From the NCBI RefSeq assembly GCF_016598615.1, contig NZ_CP066831.1, positions 10,230,001 to 10,294,000 of the forward strand: 64,000 nt of DNA. Reading direction: 5' to 3'. The notes under the pieces were generated by a model. That model searched no databases, was not told the DNA's origin, and saw only the letters and a list, made by a program, of their open reading frames with translations. This stretch comes from Streptomyces liliifuscus. GTDB lineage: Bacteria; Actinomycetota; Actinomycetes; Streptomycetales; Streptomycetaceae. The position numbers and the translations under genes are program-made. Shown here piece after piece: positions 34,538 through 43,463 of this stretch; position 1 is the first letter of the stretch; every line of letters starts with the position of its first letter.

Positions 34538-34732
34538 TTTTCGCCCCCGCCGCCCCTACCCATTCCCGTCCCTTCTGGGGGCTGCGCCCCCAGACCCCCG
34601 TATCGCGCTGACGCGCTCGTCCTCAAACGCCGGACGGGCTGAAATTCAGCCCCTCCGGCGTTTGAGGAGCGGGGGTTCGGGGGCCGGCCCCCGAGTAGTG
34701 ACGGGAATGGGTAGGGGCGGCGGGGGCGAAAA
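34538..34732. repeat. 195-bp palindromic element with 33-bp perfect terminal inverted repeats
   Basis: The left arm 34538-34570 (TTTTCGCCCCCGCCGCCCCT...) is an exact reverse complement of the right arm 34700-34732. Inside is a second hairpin of 24-bp arms (34620-34643 and 34645-34668) with one mismatch, built on CCTCAAACGCCGGACGGGCT. It also holds smaller GC stems. No gene is inside and no target duplication was obvious. It lies between the ATPase gene and the CocE gene. It may be a miniature mobile element, a strong terminator, or both. Confidence 0.85.
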
Positions 34733-34781
34733 CACCCCCAAGCCCCCGCTCGCCGCCCCCCCCGCACACACAAGGAGACCC

Positions 34782-36821
34782 GTGAAATACCGCGAGCACT
34801 TCGACCGGCAGGTCGCGCGTGAGGATGTCTGGATCCCCACCCGGGACGGGCGAACGCACCTGCACGCCCGCATCTGGCGCCCGACCGACGCCGAGGCGAA
34901 ACCCGTGCCCGCCCTCCTCGAATACCTCCCCTACCGCAAGACCGACTGGACAGCCCCCCGCGACGCCCAACGCCACCCCTGGTACGCCGGCCACGGCTAC
35001 GCATCCGTACGCGTCGACATCCGAGGCCACGGCGACAGCGAGGGCACCCCCGGCGACGAGTACGACGCACAGGAACTCGCGGACGGCGTGGACGTCGTCA
35101 ACTGGCTGGCCGAGCAACCCTGGTGCACCGGCAAGGTCGGGATGTTCGGCATCTCCTGGGGCGGCTTCAACTCCCTCCAGATCGCCGCCCTCGCCCCCGA
35201 ACCCCTGAAGGCGATCGTCACGGTCTGCTCGACGGACGACCGGTACGACAACGACGTGCACTACACGGGCGGCGCGGTCCTCGGCATCGACATGCTCGCC
35301 TGGGCGGGCACGATGCTGGCGTTCGCCGCCCGCCCGCCGGACCCGACGAGCGTCGGCGAGGACCGCTGGCTGCCGATGTGGCGCGAGCGCCTCGAAGCCC
35401 TCGACCCGTTCCTGCACACCTGGCTGGCACACCAGCAACGCGACGACTACTGGCGGCACGGCAGCGTCTGCGAGGACTACTCGGCGATCGACGCGGCGGT
35501 CCTGGCCGTCGGCGGCTGGAACGACCCCTACCGCGACACCGTGCTGCGGCTCGTGGAACACCTGCCCGACGACCGTGTGCGGGGGATCATCGGGCCCTGG
35601 TCGCACCAGTACCCCGATCGCGGTCTGCCGCCCGGTCCGGCCATCGGGTTTCTGCAGGAGACCCTTCGTTGGTGGGACCAGCACCTCAAGGGCGAGGACA
35701 CCGGCGTCATGCGCGAGCCCAAACTCCGCGCCTGGCTGAACGACCCGGTCCCGCCCGCCACTTCGTACGACGTGATGCCCGGACGCTGGGTCGGTGACAA
35801 CAACTGGCCGTCTCCGAGAGTCAGTTGGGACGAGCGGCCGCTCGGGGGCACGGGCACCGCCGCCCCTGTCCTCGTACGGTCGCCGCAGCACACCGGTCTC
35901 GACGCCGGACGCTTCTTCCCCTTCGGCAACGTGAGCGATCTGCCGCCCGATCAGCGGGAGGAGGACGGCCGTTCGGTCTGTTTCGACTCGGCGCCGCTGG
36001 ACGGGCGGGTGGAGATCCTGGGGCGTCCGCGTGTTCGGCTCCGGCTCGACAGTGCGGTGCCGCGCGCCCATGTCGTGGCCCGTGTCTGCGATGTCGCGCC
36101 CGACGGCTCGTCCACCCTCGTCACCCGTGGCGTCCTCAACCTGCTCAGCAGGCACGGGCGCGACCGGGCCGTGGAGTGGACCCCTGGCACGTACGAGACC
36201 GTGGAGTTCGAGCTCAACGGCATCGGGTACGCCTTCCCGCCCGGCCACCGCATCAGGGTCGCCGTCTCGGACACGTACTGGCCCTGGGTGTGGCCGCACG
36301 GCGAGCGCGGGCAGTTGACCGTGCTGCCCGCCGACAGCGCCCTGTTCCTTCCCGTACGGGACCCCGCGTCGGACGAGGAGGAGAACGCGGGGGAGGGCCG
36401 GGAGCCCATCCGGTTCGAAGAGCCCGAGCAGGCCCCGCCCCTGCCCGTCACCTACGAGCGGTCCGCCGAGGCCGCACCGGAGCGGCTGGTCACGTACGAC
36501 GTGGCGAAGGGCGAGTGGACGCTGGAGGTCGATCCGAACTACGGCGGATCGCGGGTCTACCCGGACGGGCTGCGCTACGAGGAGAGCGCCCGCGAGACGT
36601 ACCGGATACGGGCCGACGACCCGCTGTCGGCGGTGGCCGTCTCCGAGTGGGCGATCCGGCTGCGGCGCGGCGACGACTGGGACGCTGAGATCATGACGCG
36701 TACGGAGCTGCGGGCCACGGCCACGGAGTTCATCATGGACAGTCGCATGGAAACACGGGCGGACGGAGAGACAGTGGTCAAGCGCGCATGGCACCGCACC
36801 ACCCCGAGGACGTCGGCGTGA
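34782..36821 (+). CDS. CocE/NonD-family serine hydrolase
   Basis: 679-residue hydrolase of the CocE/NonD family (X-Pro dipeptidyl-peptidase S15-like fold). GTG 34782 follows AAGGAG at 5 nt. The N-terminal catalytic domain contains VDIRGHGDSEGTPG, the Ser nucleophile in FGISWGGFNS, a late Asp in GGWNDPYRDT and His in IGPWSHQYP. The C-terminal half is the jelly-roll domain (PPGHRIRVAVSDTYWPWVWP). No signal peptide is present. It follows a peptide importer and is translationally coupled to a TetR regulator (GTGA), so intracellular peptide or ester cleavage of an imported substrate is plausible. Confidence 0.92.
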   Translation: MKYREHFDRQVAREDVWIPTRDGRTHLHARIWRPTDAEAKPVPALLEYLPYRKTDWTAPRDAQRHPWYAGHGYASVRVDIRGHGDSEGTPGDEYDAQELADGVDVVNWLAEQPWCTGKVGMFGISWGGFNSLQIAALAPEPLKAIVTVCSTDDRYDNDVHYTGGAVLGIDMLAWAGTMLAFAARPPDPTSVGEDRWLPMWRERLEALDPFLHTWLAHQQRDDYWRHGSVCEDYSAIDAAVLAVGGWNDPYRDTVLRLVEHLPDDRVRGIIGPWSHQYPDRGLPPGPAIGFLQETLRWWDQHLKGEDTGVMREPKLRAWLNDPVPPATSYDVMPGRWVGDNNWPSPRVSWDERPLGGTGTAAPVLVRSPQHTGLDAGRFFPFGNVSDLPPDQREEDGRSVCFDSAPLDGRVEILGRPRVRLRLDSAVPRAHVVARVCDVAPDGSSTLVTRGVLNLLSRHGRDRAVEWTPGTYETVEFELNGIGYAFPPGHRIRVAVSDTYWPWVWPHGERGQLTVLPADSALFLPVRDPASDEEENAGEGREPIRFEEPEQAPPLPVTYERSAEAAPERLVTYDVAKGEWTLEVDPNYGGSRVYPDGLRYEESARETYRIRADDPLSAVAVSEWAIRLRRGDDWDAEIMTRTELRATATEFIMDSRMETRADGETVVKRAWHRTTPRTSA

Positions 36822-37468
36822 AGGCCGCGAAGACGCCCCGCCGTGCCGTCGCCGCCGCCGACCGCACCCGTCAGCCCACCGAGGTCCGCCGCCGGCTCAT
36901 CGTGGAGGCCGCCGTCCCGCTCATCGCCGAGCGCGGATACGCGTCGGTGGGGGTGCGGGACGTCGCCGCCGCGGCCGGGGTGTCGGTGGGCACGGTCACG
37001 TACCACTTCGGCAGTGTGCAGGAGATCCTCTCCGAGGCGATGGTGCTGCACATCGAGCGCTACTACGCGGCGCTGAACGAGGCCGCCGAGCAGGCGGCGG
37101 GCAGCGGTGAGGCGCTGCGGCTGCTGATCGACGCGCTGTTCACGGAGGACACCGACCGGCACTGGCGCATGTGGTTCGACTACTGGAGCGCGGGCGACCG
37201 CGACCAGGACCCCGAGCAGGCCTTCGCGAGCGGCCAGGCCAAGCGGTACGAGGACTGGCACAGCCAGATCCGTGCCCTGGTCGAACGGGGCGTCGCCGAC
37301 GGGGAGTTCGCCTGCGAGGACCCGGCCGGCTTCACCGTCCGCTTCGCCGCCCTCTCGGACGGACTGGCCCTCCAGCGGCTGCGCCAGTCGCCCGAACTGA
37401 GCACGGAGGACGCCCGTCGGCACCTGTACCGACTGGTCGAGTCGGAGCTGCGGACCGGTGGCCAGTAG
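36818..37468 (+). CDS. TetR-family transcriptional regulator
   Basis: 216-residue TetR regulator. GTG 36818 overlaps the CocE stop (GTGA), preferred over an ATG at 36788 lying inside the CocE gene. The helix-turn-helix is in residues about 25-75 (ERGYASVGVRDVAAAAGVSV, GTVTYHFGS), followed by a helical ligand domain with WRMWFDYWSAG. It probably regulates the importer/CocE operon; the repeated TCGTTC sites at 29264-29300 are candidate targets. Confidence 0.93.
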   Translation: MKAAKTPRRAVAAADRTRQPTEVRRRLIVEAAVPLIAERGYASVGVRDVAAAAGVSVGTVTYHFGSVQEILSEAMVLHIERYYAALNEAAEQAAGSGEALRLLIDALFTEDTDRHWRMWFDYWSAGDRDQDPEQAFASGQAKRYEDWHSQIRALVERGVADGEFACEDPAGFTVRFAALSDGLALQRLRQSPELSTEDARRHLYRLVESELRTGGQ

Positions 37469-37530
37469 GCGGCTCACGGGTTCGTGGTTCGTGCGGGAGC
37501 GGGAACTCCCCGGTCGCGGCGTCGTCGGCG

Positions 37531-38340
37531 TCACAGCGGGGCGCGGTACGCCTCGAAGACGGTCAGTCGGGATGTGATCGTGTGTGATGCCGTGGTCAGG
37601 GCCACCAGCAGTCGGGCGATGTTGCTGCCTGCCGTGGGAGCGATCACCGACAGGGCGCCCGCATACGGATGGTCGGAACCGCGCACGGGTACCGCGACGG
37701 CGAGATAGCCCGGGCGGTGTTCCTCGATCTCCGTTGCGTAGCCCTGTTCCCTGATGCGGGCCAGTTCGTCGGGGAGTTGTGCGGCGGTCAGGGTGCGAGG
37801 TGTGCGGCGGAGCATCAGCGGCACGAGCGCGGGCAGCGGGTACTGGTCCGGGAGCATGGCCAGGGTCAGTTTCCCGGCTGCGGTGCTGTGCAGCTGCATG
37901 TGCCGCCCGCCCAGGCTGGCCCTGGCCCGGTTGCGGTGCCCGCCGACGTTCTCGATGCACAGCAGTTCCGACGCGTTCGGCACGGACAGCGTGATGGCGT
38001 TGTCGAGGCTCTGCGCGAGGTTCTCGATGACGGGCCGTGCCGCCTCGCGCAGGGTCCGCTGGCGGGGTGCGCGCAGGCCGATCTCGTACAGCTGCAGTCC
38101 GAGCCGGTAGTGGGAGCCCTCGCGCTCCAGGAGTTCGCCGGCGACCAGTTCCTGGCAGAGGCGGTGGACGGTGGCCTTCGCGACCCCGGTGCGGGCCGTC
38201 AGCTCGGTGAGGCTGAGCGAGAAGTCGTTGTCCCGGAAGGCGCCCAGGATGAGCCCGACCTTGCCGAGGACCGTCTTGGGAGGCTCCCCGTCCCCTCCGG
38301 TCACGTCCGCGCGTTCACGGTGGGAGCTTGCGGTTGTCAC
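37531..38340 (-). CDS. IclR-family transcriptional regulator (1)
   Basis: 269-residue IclR regulator. The winged helix at about 25-85 (LSLTELTARTGVAKATVHRL) is followed by the GAF-like effector domain (LYEIGLRAPRQRTLRE, HSTAAGKLTLAML). GTG 38340 has AGGAGG at a good distance. It resembles the IclR protein at 49856 closely in the helix-turn-helix (TGVAKATVHRLCQELV in both), so the two are probably paralogues. A second regulator, of the Lrp family, follows on the same strand after 79 bp. Its target may be the amidohydrolase/AbgT operon or the aromatic island. Confidence 0.92.
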   Translation of the reverse strand: MTTASSHRERADVTGGDGEPPKTVLGKVGLILGAFRDNDFSLSLTELTARTGVAKATVHRLCQELVAGELLEREGSHYRLGLQLYEIGLRAPRQRTLREAARPVIENLAQSLDNAITLSVPNASELLCIENVGGHRNRARASLGGRHMQLHSTAAGKLTLAMLPDQYPLPALVPLMLRRTPRTLTAAQLPDELARIREQGYATEIEEHRPGYLAVAVPVRGSDHPYAGALSVIAPTAGSNIARLLVALTTASHTITSRLTVFEAYRAPL

Positions 38341-38419
38341 GATGTGTCCTCCTCACCTCGGTGGCGCGTTCCCCGGAAGGGGCGTCCACCAGAACGAGGA
38401 CATGAAATATAGGCGCTCC

Positions 38420-39481
38420 TCAATTTCCTGGCGATGTACTGGCTGTGACGTTTTCGACGGTGGGGTGAGGTGCCTGGGGGTGCCGGAGCGGGACGACGCC
38501 CACGCAGCGGCCGTCCCGGTCCAGGAGCCGCCCCATGTGTTTGACCGTGCGCAGCACCACCGAGCGGTCGCTGATGGTGAGGCGGGGCAACCGCCGCGAG
38601 AGGTGGGCCTCGAAGGCGTGCACGTCGTGGAGATCGCGCAGCCAGACGTCGATCACCAGGTTGTGCGGGCCGGTCGTGATGGCGCACGAGCGGACCTCGC
38701 GCACCCCGGACAGCACCTGGCTGGTCTCCTCCACGTACTGGCCGGGGACCGAGGCGAAGTACACGGCGGACAGCGGCCATCCCGACAGGGGCCGGGCCAG
38801 ATCGCAGCGCAGGCTCAGCCGGGCGGCGAGCAGCGACTGCAGCCTGCGGCGCACCGTGGTCAGGCTCGTGTCCGTCGCCGTCGACAGATCGCGCAGCGAC
38901 ATGCGCCCGTCCGTGCCCAGCAGCTCCAGCAGACGCGTGTCCAGGTCGTCCCAGCGGCTCTCGGCCGAGTGCGCGGGCAGCACGGACGGCGGGGCCGCCG
39001 CCTCGACCCGCGCGCTCTGGGCCTCGTCCAGGCTGCGCAGCCGCCACCGGCTGCCCTCGGTGGGGACGCCCGTCGACACATGCGTACGCGTCGCCCGTAC
39101 CCCCGGTGTCCGCTGGAACAGCAGTGTGGACAGGCGCCCCAACTCGTCCAGGCTGCGGGCCTGCACGGCGGTCACCAGATCCCGGCCGCCCGCAGTGAGC
39201 TTGATGTTCGCCACCGACGGATCCCGGGCGATGGCCATCGCCACGTCCTCGGCGACACCCGGCTCGGTGTCGATCTCCACCACACCGGTCACCACGATCC
39301 GCGAGTTGGACAGCCGGGGATAGGCGGTCACCCAGGCCAGGCCCGCCTCCTCCAGCCGGTGCCAGCGCCGCGCGGCCGTGACCGGGTTGACCCCCAGCAC
39401 CTCGCCGACCAGCGTCCACGGGGCCCTCGGATGGATCTGCAGGACGTGCACGACGCCCCGGTCCAGTTCGTCGAGCTCCAT
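38420..39481 (-). CDS. Dual-domain Lrp/AsnC-family regulator
   Basis: 353-residue protein made of two consecutive Lrp/AsnC modules. The first helix-turn-helix begins at the N-terminus (LDRGVVHVLQIHPRAPW, GVNPVTAARRWHRLEEAGL) and a ligand-binding half follows. The second begins around residue 180 (LDTRLLELLGTDGRMSLRDL) with its own sensing domain ending in RTVKHMGR. Tandem-Lrp proteins are common in actinobacteria. Start ATG 39481; an upstream in-frame ATG at 39541 is possible. It is divergent from the amidohydrolase gene (183 bp), its likely target. Confidence 0.9.
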   Translation of the reverse strand: MELDELDRGVVHVLQIHPRAPWTLVGEVLGVNPVTAARRWHRLEEAGLAWVTAYPRLSNSRIVVTGVVEIDTEPGVAEDVAMAIARDPSVANIKLTAGGRDLVTAVQARSLDELGRLSTLLFQRTPGVRATRTHVSTGVPTEGSRWRLRSLDEAQSARVEAAAPPSVLPAHSAESRWDDLDTRLLELLGTDGRMSLRDLSTATDTSLTTVRRRLQSLLAARLSLRCDLARPLSGWPLSAVYFASVPGQYVEETSQVLSGVREVRSCAITTGPHNLVIDVWLRDLHDVHAFEAHLSRRLPRLTISDRSVVLRTVKHMGRLLDRDGRCVGVVPLRHPQAPHPTVENVTASTSPGN

Positions 39482-39664
39482 GGAGCCCCCCGCCGCCGCC
39501 CCGGGCAAGGAAACCGGCGCGGCAGAATCCTGCACACCCATGGGCGGCGCATCTCTGCGCACGTCGACGGAATCCGGCGAGAAATCTGCACCGTCACACC
39601 AGGTTTTTCTTTGCATTCCACACTCCCTTCGCCTGCATCCACTACGGAGGAGTGACCCCGCCCC

Positions 39665-40975
39665 ATGACCCTCGCCACGCCCCCGGAGACCACGCGGACC
39701 GCGCTGCGGATCCACAACGCCCGGCTCATCGACGGCACCGGCTCGTCCCCCGTGGACGACGCCGTCGTCACCATCGATGCCCAGGGCACCATCACCTACG
39801 CCGGAGCGGCCGCGACCGAACCCCCGGCCGCCACTGACTCCTCGGTCCATGTCGTCGACGCCGGTGGACGCACCGTACTGCCCGGCTTCTTCGACTGCCA
39901 CGTCCACCTCGCCTACGCGCAGGGCTCGCCGCCCAGCCGCCGCGCGGAACTCGACCCGGTCCTGGTCACCCTGGACACGGCAGCGCGGCTGCGCCAGACC
40001 CTCGACGCCGGAATCACCACCGCCCGCGATCTGGGCGGTCTGTCGGCGGGCTACCGCACGGCCGTCGAGACCGGCCGGACGGTGGGCCCGCGCCTGCACA
40101 CGGCCGTCCGCATCATCAGCCACACCGGCGGCCACGCCGACGTGCGCCTGCCCGACGGTACGGATCTGAGCGCCGGGATGTCCGAGATCGCGGACAGCAC
40201 CGACGCGGCCAGGCTCGCGGTGCGCCGGGTCCTGCGCGACGGCGCCGACCTGGTGAAGGTCTGCGCCACCGGCGGCATGGGCAGCCCCTACGACGACCCC
40301 GACGACGAAGGCCTGCTGGAGGAGGAGATCCGCGCGGTCGTGGACGAGGCCGGGCGCCACGGCGGCAAGCCGGTCGCGGCCCACGCCCAGGGCAACGCGG
40401 GCATCCTCACCGCGATCCGCGGCGGAGTCACCAGCATCGAGCACGGCTACGGCCTGGACGACCGCGCGCTGGACATGGCGGGCGAACGCGGCGTCTTCGT
40501 CGTACCGACGCTGTCCACCGTGTACGCGGGCATCAACAAGGACACGATGCCGGACTACCACTACCAGAAGAAGGTCCGCTGGTCCGGCACCACCAAGGAG
40601 AACATCGCCCGGGCCATCGAGTACGGTGCCCGGATCGCGCTGGGCACCGACGCGGCGGTCGGCCCGCACGGCGTGAACCTGATGGAACTCAGCTATCTGG
40701 TGGACCTCGGCATGGACCCCATGGCCGCCATCGTCGCCGGCACCCGCACCTCCGCCGAACTCCTCGGCGTCGCCGACCGGCTCGGCACCCTCACCGCCGG
40801 CCGCACCGCGGACCTGGTCCTCTGTGACGGCGATCCGCTCCGGGACATCGGCGTCCTCGGCGACCCGGCCAACATCGTGTGCGTCGTCCAGGACGGCGTC
40901 GTCCGCAAGGACCTCCTGAACCTCCGGGCCACGGCCCCGGCCACCGACACCCTCCCCACCGGAAGGCGGCCCTGA
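39665..40975 (+). CDS. Amidohydrolase-family metal hydrolase (prolidase/carboxypeptidase-like)
   Basis: 436-residue TIM-barrel amidohydrolase. Metal ligands are seen in FDCHVHLAY (two His), the probable carboxylated Lys in ADLVKVCATGG, His in AAHAQGNAG, His in SIEHGYG and Asp in LGTDAAVG. The sequence resembles the imidazolonepropionase/Xaa-Pro dipeptidase branch used against amide or peptide bonds. GGAGG lies upstream of the ATG. Its TGA overlaps the start of the AbgT transporter gene. The pair suggests uptake and intracellular cleavage of an acyl-amino-acid or dipeptide. Confidence 0.9.
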   Translation: MTLATPPETTRTALRIHNARLIDGTGSSPVDDAVVTIDAQGTITYAGAAATEPPAATDSSVHVVDAGGRTVLPGFFDCHVHLAYAQGSPPSRRAELDPVLVTLDTAARLRQTLDAGITTARDLGGLSAGYRTAVETGRTVGPRLHTAVRIISHTGGHADVRLPDGTDLSAGMSEIADSTDAARLAVRRVLRDGADLVKVCATGGMGSPYDDPDDEGLLEEEIRAVVDEAGRHGGKPVAAHAQGNAGILTAIRGGVTSIEHGYGLDDRALDMAGERGVFVVPTLSTVYAGINKDTMPDYHYQKKVRWSGTTKENIARAIEYGARIALGTDAAVGPHGVNLMELSYLVDLGMDPMAAIVAGTRTSAELLGVADRLGTLTAGRTADLVLCDGDPLRDIGVLGDPANIVCVVQDGVVRKDLLNLRATAPATDTLPTGRRP

Positions 40976-42546
40976 TGTCCTCACAGACCGACCTCCCCGC
41001 GCCACCCGCCAAATCCCCGGACACCGGAAGAGCCACCCCTCTCGACCGGATACTCGCGCTCATCGAGCGGGCCGGGAACGCCCTGCCCAACCCGGTGGTC
41101 CTGTTCGCCGGCCTGTTCCTCCTGCTGGCCCTCGTCTCCACCGCACTCGACCTGGGCGGCGTGTCCGTCGAGGTCCCCGGCAGCGACGAGACCAAGCACA
41201 TCACCGGCCTCCTCACCGGCGACGGCGTGAGCTGGCTGGTGCAGAACCTCGTCGTCAACTTCGCCACCTTCCCCCCGATCGGCGCCGTACTGGTGCTGAT
41301 CATGGTGGTGGGGCTCTGCGAGAAGACTGGCCTGCTGGAGACCCTGATGCGGGCGACGCTCGCCAGGGTGCCCCGCCCGGTGCTGCCGTACGCGGTGGCG
41401 CTCATCGCCAGCCAGGCGCACATGATGAGCGACGTCGCCGCGATCGTGCTGCCCCCGCTGGCCGCCCTGGTCTTCAAGAGCGCCGGACGCCACCCCGTCG
41501 CGGGCCTCATCGGCGGCTTCGCCTGTGTCACCGCCGGCTACGCGGCCGGGTTCACCATCGGCTCCCTCGACGCCCTGTACGTCGGCATCACCCAGCAGGC
41601 TGCCTCGGTGCTCCCCGCCGCCGACGGCCTCGACATCCATCTGCTCATCAACTACTTCTTCACGGCCGCGAGCAGCCTCGTACTGGCCGCGGTGGGCGGA
41701 TTCCTCATCAGCCGCGTCCTCGAACCGAGGCTCGGCACCTACGAGCCCGTCGGCGAGGAGCCCGAGGACCGCGACCTCACGCTCACGCCGGTCCAGCGGC
41801 GGGCGCTGCTGCGCACCACGCTGGTCGTCCTCGTCTACCTGGCCGGCGTGCTCTCCCTGTGGCTGCCGGAAGGCGCGCCGCTGCGCGGCGAGGGCGGGGC
41901 CTTCGTGCCCTCTCCGCTGCTCTCCGGCATCGTCCCCGTCCTGTTCGGCGCCTTCCTGCTGGCCGGACTGACGTACGGCTTCAGCGTGAAGCAGCTGACC
42001 AGCGCCGAGGACGTGACCACGGCCATCACCGACTCGGTGCGGACCATGTCCGGCTACCTCGTGATGATGTTCGTCGCCGCCCAGGTCATCGCCCTCTTCA
42101 CCTGGTCGAACGTCGGTGTGCTGCTGGCGGTGAAGGGCGCCGCGCTGTTCGACTCGATGGGCGTGACCGGCTTCTGGGCGATCCTGGTGTTCGTTCTGCT
42201 GGTCTCCTGCCTCAACCTGTTCATCCTCTCCGGCTCGGCCCTGTGGTCCCTGGTCGGCCCGGTCTTCGTCCCCGCGTTCATGCTCATGGGGATGAGCCCG
42301 GCGCTCACCCAGGCGGCCTTCCGCATCGGTGACTCGGCGACCGGCGTGATCACCCCGATGAACCCCTATGTGTTCCTGATCCTGGCGATGCTCCGCCAGT
42401 ACGAGCCCGACGCGAAGCTCGGCACGCTCATCTCCCGGCTGGCCATCTTCGTGGTGCCGTTCATGCTCGTGTGGCTGGCGATCCTGGGCATCTTCTACGG
42501 CTTCGACCTGCCGCTCGGACCCGGCGCCGACATCGGTCTGAAGTGA
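40975..42546 (+). CDS. AbgT-family transporter
   Basis: 523-residue membrane protein of the AbgT (p-aminobenzoyl-glutamate transporter) family. Diagnostic segments are NALPNPVVLFAGLFLLLALV near the N-terminus, HMMSDVAAIVLPPLAALVF and the C-terminal IGDSATGVITPMNPYVFLI. About 12 helices are expected. Family members import p-aminobenzoyl-glutamate or export sulfonamides. Together with the coupled amidohydrolase, import of an amide-linked nutrient is more likely. A strong terminator follows. Confidence 0.94.
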   Translation: MSSQTDLPAPPAKSPDTGRATPLDRILALIERAGNALPNPVVLFAGLFLLLALVSTALDLGGVSVEVPGSDETKHITGLLTGDGVSWLVQNLVVNFATFPPIGAVLVLIMVVGLCEKTGLLETLMRATLARVPRPVLPYAVALIASQAHMMSDVAAIVLPPLAALVFKSAGRHPVAGLIGGFACVTAGYAAGFTIGSLDALYVGITQQAASVLPAADGLDIHLLINYFFTAASSLVLAAVGGFLISRVLEPRLGTYEPVGEEPEDRDLTLTPVQRRALLRTTLVVLVYLAGVLSLWLPEGAPLRGEGGAFVPSPLLSGIVPVLFGAFLLAGLTYGFSVKQLTSAEDVTTAITDSVRTMSGYLVMMFVAAQVIALFTWSNVGVLLAVKGAALFDSMGVTGFWAILVFVLLVSCLNLFILSGSALWSLVGPVFVPAFMLMGMSPALTQAAFRIGDSATGVITPMNPYVFLILAMLRQYEPDAKLGTLISRLAIFVVPFMLVWLAILGIFYGFDLPLGPGADIGLK

Positions 42547-42561
42547 CCCCCGCACACAGCA

Positions 42562-42597
42562 GGCCGACTCCACCGGTGAGATCCGGTGGAGTCGGCC
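42562..42597. terminator. Perfect 15-bp hairpin terminator
   Basis: GGCCGACTCCACCGG (42562-42576) pairs perfectly with CCGGTGGAGTCGGCC (42583-42597) around TGAGAT. It lies between the convergent AbgT and hydrolase genes and can serve both strands. Confidence 0.88.
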
Positions 42598-42668
42598 ATG
42601 TGCCGTCGGCTCACGCGACGACGGCGACGGCGCAGACGGTTTCCGTACGCCGTCCGCGCCGCCTCGTC

Positions 42669-43463
42669 TCAGCCGCGAGCCGTCCATTCCAGCACGACCT
42701 TCGCGAACTCCTCGGGCAACTGCTCGGGTACGGGGACATGGCCGCCGGAAAGGACCCGGGTCTCGCATCCGAGGGCCGCGGCGAACTTCGCAAGCCCGGG
42801 CAGCGAGTAGTGGTCCCCCGGGGCACAGACGGCGAGCGTACGGGCCGTGATGTCCGGCAGCCGCTGGTCCATGCCGTACCGCCGTACCGCCTCGTGGCCC
42901 TCCTCCACCCGGTCGAGCACGGTCAGCGCGTCGACCATGAACCGGTTCAGAGCCGCCTCCTGGCCTTCCTCGTAGAAGCCGCGGCGCCGGTTCCACAGCT
43001 CCAGCAGGTGTGAGCCGTCCGCCTTGGGCACGACGTGGTCGACGGGCTTGCGCTCGGCCGCCGTACGGCGTTTCTCGTCGTCGATGAAGGGCGTGGCCGA
43101 CAGCAGCACGCTGGCGACGCGGTCCTGGTAGCGGGCCGCGAGCTCCACAGCGATCACGCCGCCCGTGTGGTGCCCGACCAGGTGGAAGCGTTCCAGTCCC
43201 AGGGCGTCGACGAGTGCGCCGGCGGCGTCGGCGAAGAGCTCGATGGAGTGCGGTCCTGTCGGTTTCGCGGAGGCGCCGAAGCCCAATGTGTCCATGGCGA
43301 TGGCCCGGTGCGCCGTGCCGACCAGGGGCAGCACGTCGAGGTACTCGGTCCAGGAGCGCGGGGTCTGGTGGAGCAGCAGGACGGGCTCGCCGGCACCGCA
43401 CTCCACATAGTGCAACTGCCCGAAGGGGCTGGGTGCGTAGCCTCGTCGCAGGGTGTCCGTCAT
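42669..43463 (-). CDS. Alpha/beta hydrolase-fold protein with His at the nucleophile site
   Basis: 264-residue alpha/beta-hydrolase fold protein, last gene of the reductase-ferredoxin-meta-cleavage operon. The oxyanion region is LLLHQTPRSWTEY. The nucleophile elbow reads VGHHTGG, so residue 99, normally Ser, Cys or Asp, is His. An acid is present after strand 6 (CAPGDHYS) and a final His in SGGHVP. The HQTP/GHHTG pattern suggests a distinct sub-family whose chemistry is not the usual ester or C-C hydrolysis. Start ATG 43463 overlaps the stop of the upstream luciferase-like gene. Confidence 0.88.
   Translation of the reverse strand: MTDTLRRGYAPSPFGQLHYVECGAGEPVLLLHQTPRSWTEYLDVLPLVGTAHRAIAMDTLGFGASAKPTGPHSIELFADAAGALVDALGLERFHLVGHHTGGVIAVELAARYQDRVASVLLSATPFIDDEKRRTAAERKPVDHVVPKADGSHLLELWNRRRGFYEEGQEAALNRFMVDALTVLDRVEEGHEAVRRYGMDQRLPDITARTLAVCAPGDHYSLPGLAKFAAALGCETRVLSGGHVPVPEQLPEEFAKVVLEWTARG

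Noticed and set aside
34538..34732. Insertion sequence
   Set aside because: It has terminal inverted repeats but no transposase frame and no clear target-site duplication, so only a repeat element is claimed.
34395..34781. Upstream extension of the CocE frame through the 195-bp palindrome
   Set aside because: It would translate the palindromic element and overlap the ATPase gene; GTG 34782 has a proper ribosome site.
40981..43401. Minus-strand open frame opposite the AbgT gene
   Set aside because: Gln/His/Asp/Glu-rich shadow of a membrane protein gene; runs through the perfect terminator at 42562-42597.
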